Assembly: GCA_903840235.1 (NCBI GenBank)
Contig: CAIMFE010000238.1
Span: 1-8,981 of the forward strand
Direction: 5' to 3'
Length of the DNA stretch: 8,981 nt
From: an uncultured Opitutia bacterium
Lineage (GTDB): Bacteria; Verrucomicrobiota; Verrucomicrobiia; Opitutales; UBA953
Under the pieces are notes generated by a model. It did not search any database, was not told the DNA's origin, and saw nothing but the letters and a program-made list of their open reading frames with translations. Both the position numbers and the translations under genes were made by a program. Of the stretch, positions 6,165 through 8,981 are shown one piece after another (positions within the stretch are counted from its first letter, which is position 1; each line of letters opens with the position of its first letter).

Positions 6165-7244
6165 CTATTTATTTTGGTCTATCCACCATTGGGTTGCATT
6201 CACTTCGCCCTGACTCCGCAGTCTCTGCGCATAGTCTTTCATTTGTTCATCTGACATCTTACTGATCGGTAAATCTTGAGCCTTTTGCACCAAACTCTGC
6301 AGTTGGTTTTTTTGCTGATTTAATTCTTTTAAACGCGCGTCGGCGGTTTGCCCCACGAAATTGATCGGCGTTAAGGGATCCAGTTGATTCAAAATCTTCG
6401 ACTCAATATCGATACCGACTAAACTGCTGAGGAAACTCGGTTTTTCTTGGGCCTGAATTTTTTGTCCGATGTCTAGTCCGATGGATACGGTAGGCTCGGC
6501 CGCATCCATATCATTATTTTTAATATACTGATCACGGAGTTCGCCCAATTTATCAGCTACCGCCCCCACTTTACTGGTCGTGTCTTGGTTGCGTTGGGCG
6601 GAATCAAAGAGGGCATAGAGTTGAGCTTCGGTGCTCGTATATCCTGCAGACAGATAGGCAGCTTCCGTTCCAGAAGCTAAGACCAGGGAATAGTCCTGTA
6701 ATGTGCCGCTATCAAGTGACTGGATTAAGCCGCCCGCTGCTTTGGAAAAATCTCCTTTTTCGAATGCCGAAAGAGAATCCAGATAATCACAAAGTGGATT
6801 TTGTGGATCGTGTGTTTTGAATGCATCGAGCGCGGCTTGTCGCTCTTCTTGAGTAGGTCCGCGTAATGCCATCTCTAATTGCACGACTGGGTTGTCACCG
6901 AATCTGGTAATCGCTTCGCGTAATAACTCGGGATTTTTACTTAAACGACTTCCAATAACGAGGCAGGTAGCATCGCGGTCGTTCGTGGTGAGATAGCCTT
7001 GGATCTGTTGATTGGTTAAAGAGGGCAGACCATTTTGACTCAGTTGCTTAATGGTCTCTTTGATTGCCGATTCACTGGTAACAATCTTCGTGGGCTCCTG
7101 CACGAGTCCTTGAATGGGCCGCGGAGTATTTGTCTGAACCACTGTTTCGCTTTTGGGTTTATTTAATCCGCGGTCATAATTCATCCATAATACGGCGAGC
7201 GCTACAATAGATACGACCACGCCAATTAATAGATACCGCTTCAT
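6165..7244 (-). CDS. Membrane-anchored alpha-helical protein of unknown function
   Basis: I do not recognise this 359-residue protein. It starts MKRYLL and has one hydrophobic segment (about 4-21) followed by Asn-Tyr-Asp-Arg, with no clear signal-peptidase site and no lipobox, so it is probably an inner-membrane anchor with the rest in the periplasm. Residues 27-55 are Pro/Thr/Gln/Lys-rich and probably a flexible linker. Residues about 85-185 look like degenerate helical repeats (short amphipathic helices, with AFEKGDFSKAAGGLIQSL resembling a TPR unit). Residues about 300-325 are Gln/Lys/Leu-rich and may form a short coiled coil. No catalytic or metal motif is visible, and the two Cys (94, 152) are not a CxxC pair. 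A scaffold or protein-interaction role in the envelope is possible but unproven. The stop is TAG. The gene is divergent from the HD-domain gene and upstream of the channel gene on the same strand. Confidence 0.75.
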   Translation of the reverse strand: MKRYLLIGVVVSIVALAVLWMNYDRGLNKPKSETVVQTNTPRPIQGLVQEPTKIVTSESAIKETIKQLSQNGLPSLTNQQIQGYLTTNDRDATCLVIGSRLSKNPELLREAITRFGDNPVVQLEMALRGPTQEERQAALDAFKTHDPQNPLCDYLDSLSAFEKGDFSKAAGGLIQSLDSGTLQDYSLVLASGTEAAYLSAGYTSTEAQLYALFDSAQRNQDTTSKVGAVADKLGELRDQYIKNNDMDAAEPTVSIGLDIGQKIQAQEKPSFLSSLVGIDIESKILNQLDPLTPINFVGQTADARLKELNQQKNQLQSLVQKAQDLPISKMSDEQMKDYAQRLRSQGEVNATQWWIDQNK

Positions 7245-7253
7245 TCGTTTATG

Positions 7254-7281
7254 ATATTACACGTGAGATAGCTGAAGACAA
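7254..7281 (-). promoter_or_regulatory. Candidate promoter of the 6165-7244 gene, near-leaderless type
   Basis: On the minus strand TTGTCT (7276-7281), 16 bases, then TAATAT (7254-7259), with nine bases to the ATG at 7244. Both hexamers and the spacer length equal those before the channel gene. A start point six or seven bases after TAATAT would leave a leader of only about two or three bases, and no Shine-Dalgarno sequence is present. Confidence 0.5.
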
Positions 7282-7381
7282 CCTCGTTCAATTGAGGGTC
7301 CAATTCGATAATTTAACCGATTAGCTCAACTTTTAGATTATTATTATTTGCTCCTTCGCCTATTTTACTCACTTTGCGTGC

Positions 7382-8371
7382 ATGGCTGAATCGCCCCAAT
7401 CATTAAGAGAATGTAAAGCCTCACCGACCGGTAGTCGCTTTATGGCTATTTGTGGATTGGGGGACATTGTCACCAAGTCGGCAAAGAATGGTTCCACTTA
7501 TTTCGAATTTGTTTTAGGTGACTCCTCCGACGAAGTAAAAGTACGTGTCTTTTCTGATTCACCTCTCAAGTCGGTCCTCACCTCATTGAAGCCCGGTACG
7601 GCTGTCAGGGTCGGTGGGTCGATGGGCGAGTTTGCGGGTCGCCCAGAATTTCGTGTCGATGCTCTCGCGGCTCTCACTGATGCCGAAAAATCTGACCCTG
7701 CCATCATGGGTCGCCTTACTCCCGTGTCTCAACAAGATCCACTAAAAATGCGCGAAGAACTCAGCGCTATTATTAAACGCATTCCCCATGCACCTTTACG
7801 CGCTTTGGTGGAATCGATTCTAGAAGAACACGGAGAGCGTTTCTACGATTCAGTCGCCGCCACGGGCATGCACCACGCCTACCGCCACGGCTTACTCGAA
7901 CACACTCTCCGCATGGCGCGTTGTGCTGAAGCCTTACTGCCTCTTTATCCTAAAGTGGATCACTCCCTCGCGGTCTCGAGTATCATTCTCCACGATGTAG
8001 GTAAAATTCAGGAATATACCAAACTCGAGCCTGGTATGCCACGCGCCGGTTTCACCCGCGCCGGAAATTTACATGGTCACTTGGTCTTAGGAGCTTTTAT
8101 CGTGAGAGAACATGCGACCAAGGTGCAACTCGAAGCCTCATTGCGTGAACGCGTGGAGCACGTGTTGCTCAGTCACCACACGATGCGTGAATATGGTGCG
8201 TGTCAGACGCCCTCAACGCCTGAAGCGGTTTTCGTGGCACGTATTGATGATATGGACGCGAAACTTTCTGCGATTGAAGAGGAATTACGCAAGGCGCCTC
8301 CTGGTGTGGAGTTTATGCCCTTGAAGGCGATTGATGGTCAGTTGCTCATTACTCCTCCGAAAACTAAATAA
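7382..8371 (+). CDS. YhaM-like 3'-5' exoribonuclease: OB-fold plus HD domain
   Basis: A 329-residue cytoplasmic protein built like the YhaM/CBF1 family, which degrades single-stranded RNA from the 3' end with a divalent metal. Residues about 18-98 form an OB-fold (tRNA_anti type) nucleic-acid-binding domain. Residues about 120-300 hold the HD phosphohydrolase domain: HHAYRHGLLEH (164-174), the H204-D205 pair in ILHDVGK, NLHGH (229-233), SHH (264-266) and the late ARIDDMDAK (286-294) with the final metal Asp. The gene symbol is left empty because similarity to Bacillus yhaM is by motif only. The ATG at 7382 has no Shine-Dalgarno sequence; TTGCTC lies 34 bases before it but the -10 is poor. Its TAA stop shares one base with the queA start, so the two genes form an operon. 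A different HD activity, such as nucleotide hydrolysis, is less likely given the OB-fold. Confidence 0.88.
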   Translation: MAESPQSLRECKASPTGSRFMAICGLGDIVTKSAKNGSTYFEFVLGDSSDEVKVRVFSDSPLKSVLTSLKPGTAVRVGGSMGEFAGRPEFRVDALAALTDAEKSDPAIMGRLTPVSQQDPLKMREELSAIIKRIPHAPLRALVESILEEHGERFYDSVAATGMHHAYRHGLLEHTLRMARCAEALLPLYPKVDHSLAVSSIILHDVGKIQEYTKLEPGMPRAGFTRAGNLHGHLVLGAFIVREHATKVQLEASLRERVEHVLLSHHTMREYGACQTPSTPEAVFVARIDDMDAKLSAIEEELRKAPPGVEFMPLKAIDGQLLITPPKTK

Positions 8372-8981
8372 TGATTACGTTGCAGGAGTTGGACTTTGAT
8401 CTGCCTCCTGAACGGATTGCGGCCGTGCCTTCAGAGCGGCGTGATGAGTCACGATTACTCGTTGTGCATCGTGCGACCAAGAAAATATCACACCATTATT
8501 TCAAAGATCTTGCTGATTTAATTCCGTCTTCGACGACTTTCTTCCGAAATAGTGTGAGGGTTTTAAAGGCCCGACTTTTTGGCATTCGTCCCACGGGTGG
8601 AAAAGTGGAATGTCTTTTACTTCGTCCCACTGCCAACCCTTTAGAGTGGCATTGCATGTTACGACCCGGAAAGCGTGCCTCGGATGAAGCAGGTTTTTTT
8701 ATCGATGGTCATCACGCCGTGGTCATATCAATCGGCCCAGGTGGAGATTATATCGTGCGATTTAATTTACCGGCTGGATTAAGCGTCGAACAACTTGCTC
8801 AACAACAGGGTGAATTACCGCTTCCGCCTTACATCGTGGACGCTCGAAAAAACCTAGGTGTAAAAGATTTTGCCGACGAGGAGCGTTATCAGACGGTTTA
8901 TGCTGAGCAAACCGCCACGCGTGCCGTGGCTGCGCCCACTGCTGGATTGCATTTCACTACTGAGTTGCTCGAAAAATTATC
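8371..8981 (+). CDS. queA: S-adenosylmethionine:tRNA ribosyltransferase-isomerase, 3' end outside window
   Basis: QueA transfers and isomerises the ribose of SAM onto 7-aminomethyl-7-deazaguanine at the wobble position of tRNAs with GUN anticodons, giving epoxyqueuosine. It is a cytoplasmic, single-copy housekeeping enzyme. The frame reads MITLQELDFDLPPERIA, the family's N-terminus, then PSERRDESRLLVV, VRVLKARLFGIRPTGGKVE, LRPGKR, GELPLPPYI, ERYQTVYA and VAAPTAGLHFT. About 203 of the usual 340-370 residues are visible before the window ends, with no break. The loop between PPYI and ERYQTVYA is longer than in Escherichia coli, and the usual NDTRV is replaced by NSVRV (residues about 64-68). 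The ATG overlaps the stop of the HD gene by one base (TAATG), with no Shine-Dalgarno sequence, indicating coupled translation. Confidence 0.96.
   Translation, partial: MITLQELDFDLPPERIAAVPSERRDESRLLVVHRATKKISHHYFKDLADLIPSSTTFFRNSVRVLKARLFGIRPTGGKVECLLLRPTANPLEWHCMLRPGKRASDEAGFFIDGHHAVVISIGPGGDYIVRFNLPAGLSVEQLAQQQGELPLPPYIVDARKNLGVKDFADEERYQTVYAEQTATRAVAAPTAGLHFTTELLEKL

Noticed and set aside
7245..7381. Small RNA, extra gene or clear promoter for the HD gene in the divergent spacer
   Set aside because: Apart from the minus-strand promoter there is only a short CCTC/GAGG repeat (7282-7297), AT-rich sequence and a TTGCTC at 7348-7353 with a poor -10; nothing firm enough to annotate.
1..8981. 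Mobile elements, CRISPR arrays, tRNA or rRNA genes and defence systems
   Set aside because: No transposase or integrase motifs, spaced direct repeats, target-site duplications or RNA-gene signatures were seen; nearly all bases are in housekeeping-type genes.

Overview
The window looks like an ordinary chromosomal segment from a member of the Verrucomicrobiota, probably Opitutae-like. This is inferred from the character of the proteins (a Bacteroidetes/Verrucomicrobia-type SdhB, a 479-residue long-form AhcY, a GH20 enzyme with no signal peptide, a QueA with an extended loop after its PPYI motif), the moderate GC content and the rarity of Shine-Dalgarno sequences. No search was possible, so the assignment is tentative. 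I see no mobile element, CRISPR array, rRNA, tRNA or defence locus.

Layout from left to right. (1) The 3' part of sdhB (+) encodes the iron-sulphur subunit of succinate dehydrogenase/fumarate reductase. (2) A GH20 beta-N-acetylhexosaminidase-like gene (-) converges on it, stop against stop. (3) A 150-bp divergent spacer contains inverted repeats that could form a branched RNA. (4) metK and ahcY (+) form an operon that makes S-adenosylmethionine and removes its by-product S-adenosylhomocysteine. (5) A voltage-sensor-type potassium channel gene (-) also ends stop against stop with ahcY. (6) A membrane-anchored, helix-rich protein of unknown function (-) follows. (7) A 137-bp divergent spacer separates it from (8) a YhaM-like OB-fold/HD-domain 3'-5' exoribonuclease (+). 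(9) The 5' two thirds or so of queA (+) overlaps the HD gene by one base and runs off the window. QueA uses SAM in tRNA queuosine synthesis, so three of the genes touch SAM metabolism, but they lie in two separate transcription units and their proximity may be chance.

The most unusual signals lie between the genes. Both convergent gene pairs end on the same palindromic hexamer TAATTA, which supplies both stop codons with no base between the genes, and each junction is spanned by inverted repeats whose arms lie inside the two coding sequences. The two minus-strand genes at 5311-6099 and 6165-7244 are each preceded by the same promoter-like arrangement, TTGTCT, 16 bases, TAATAT, placed 6 or 9 bases before the ATG. 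This implies leaderless or nearly leaderless mRNAs and fits the lack of Shine-Dalgarno sequences at six of the seven starts visible here. The metK upstream region has structure that does not match the SAM-I riboswitch I would recognise. I see no convincing new multi-gene system.
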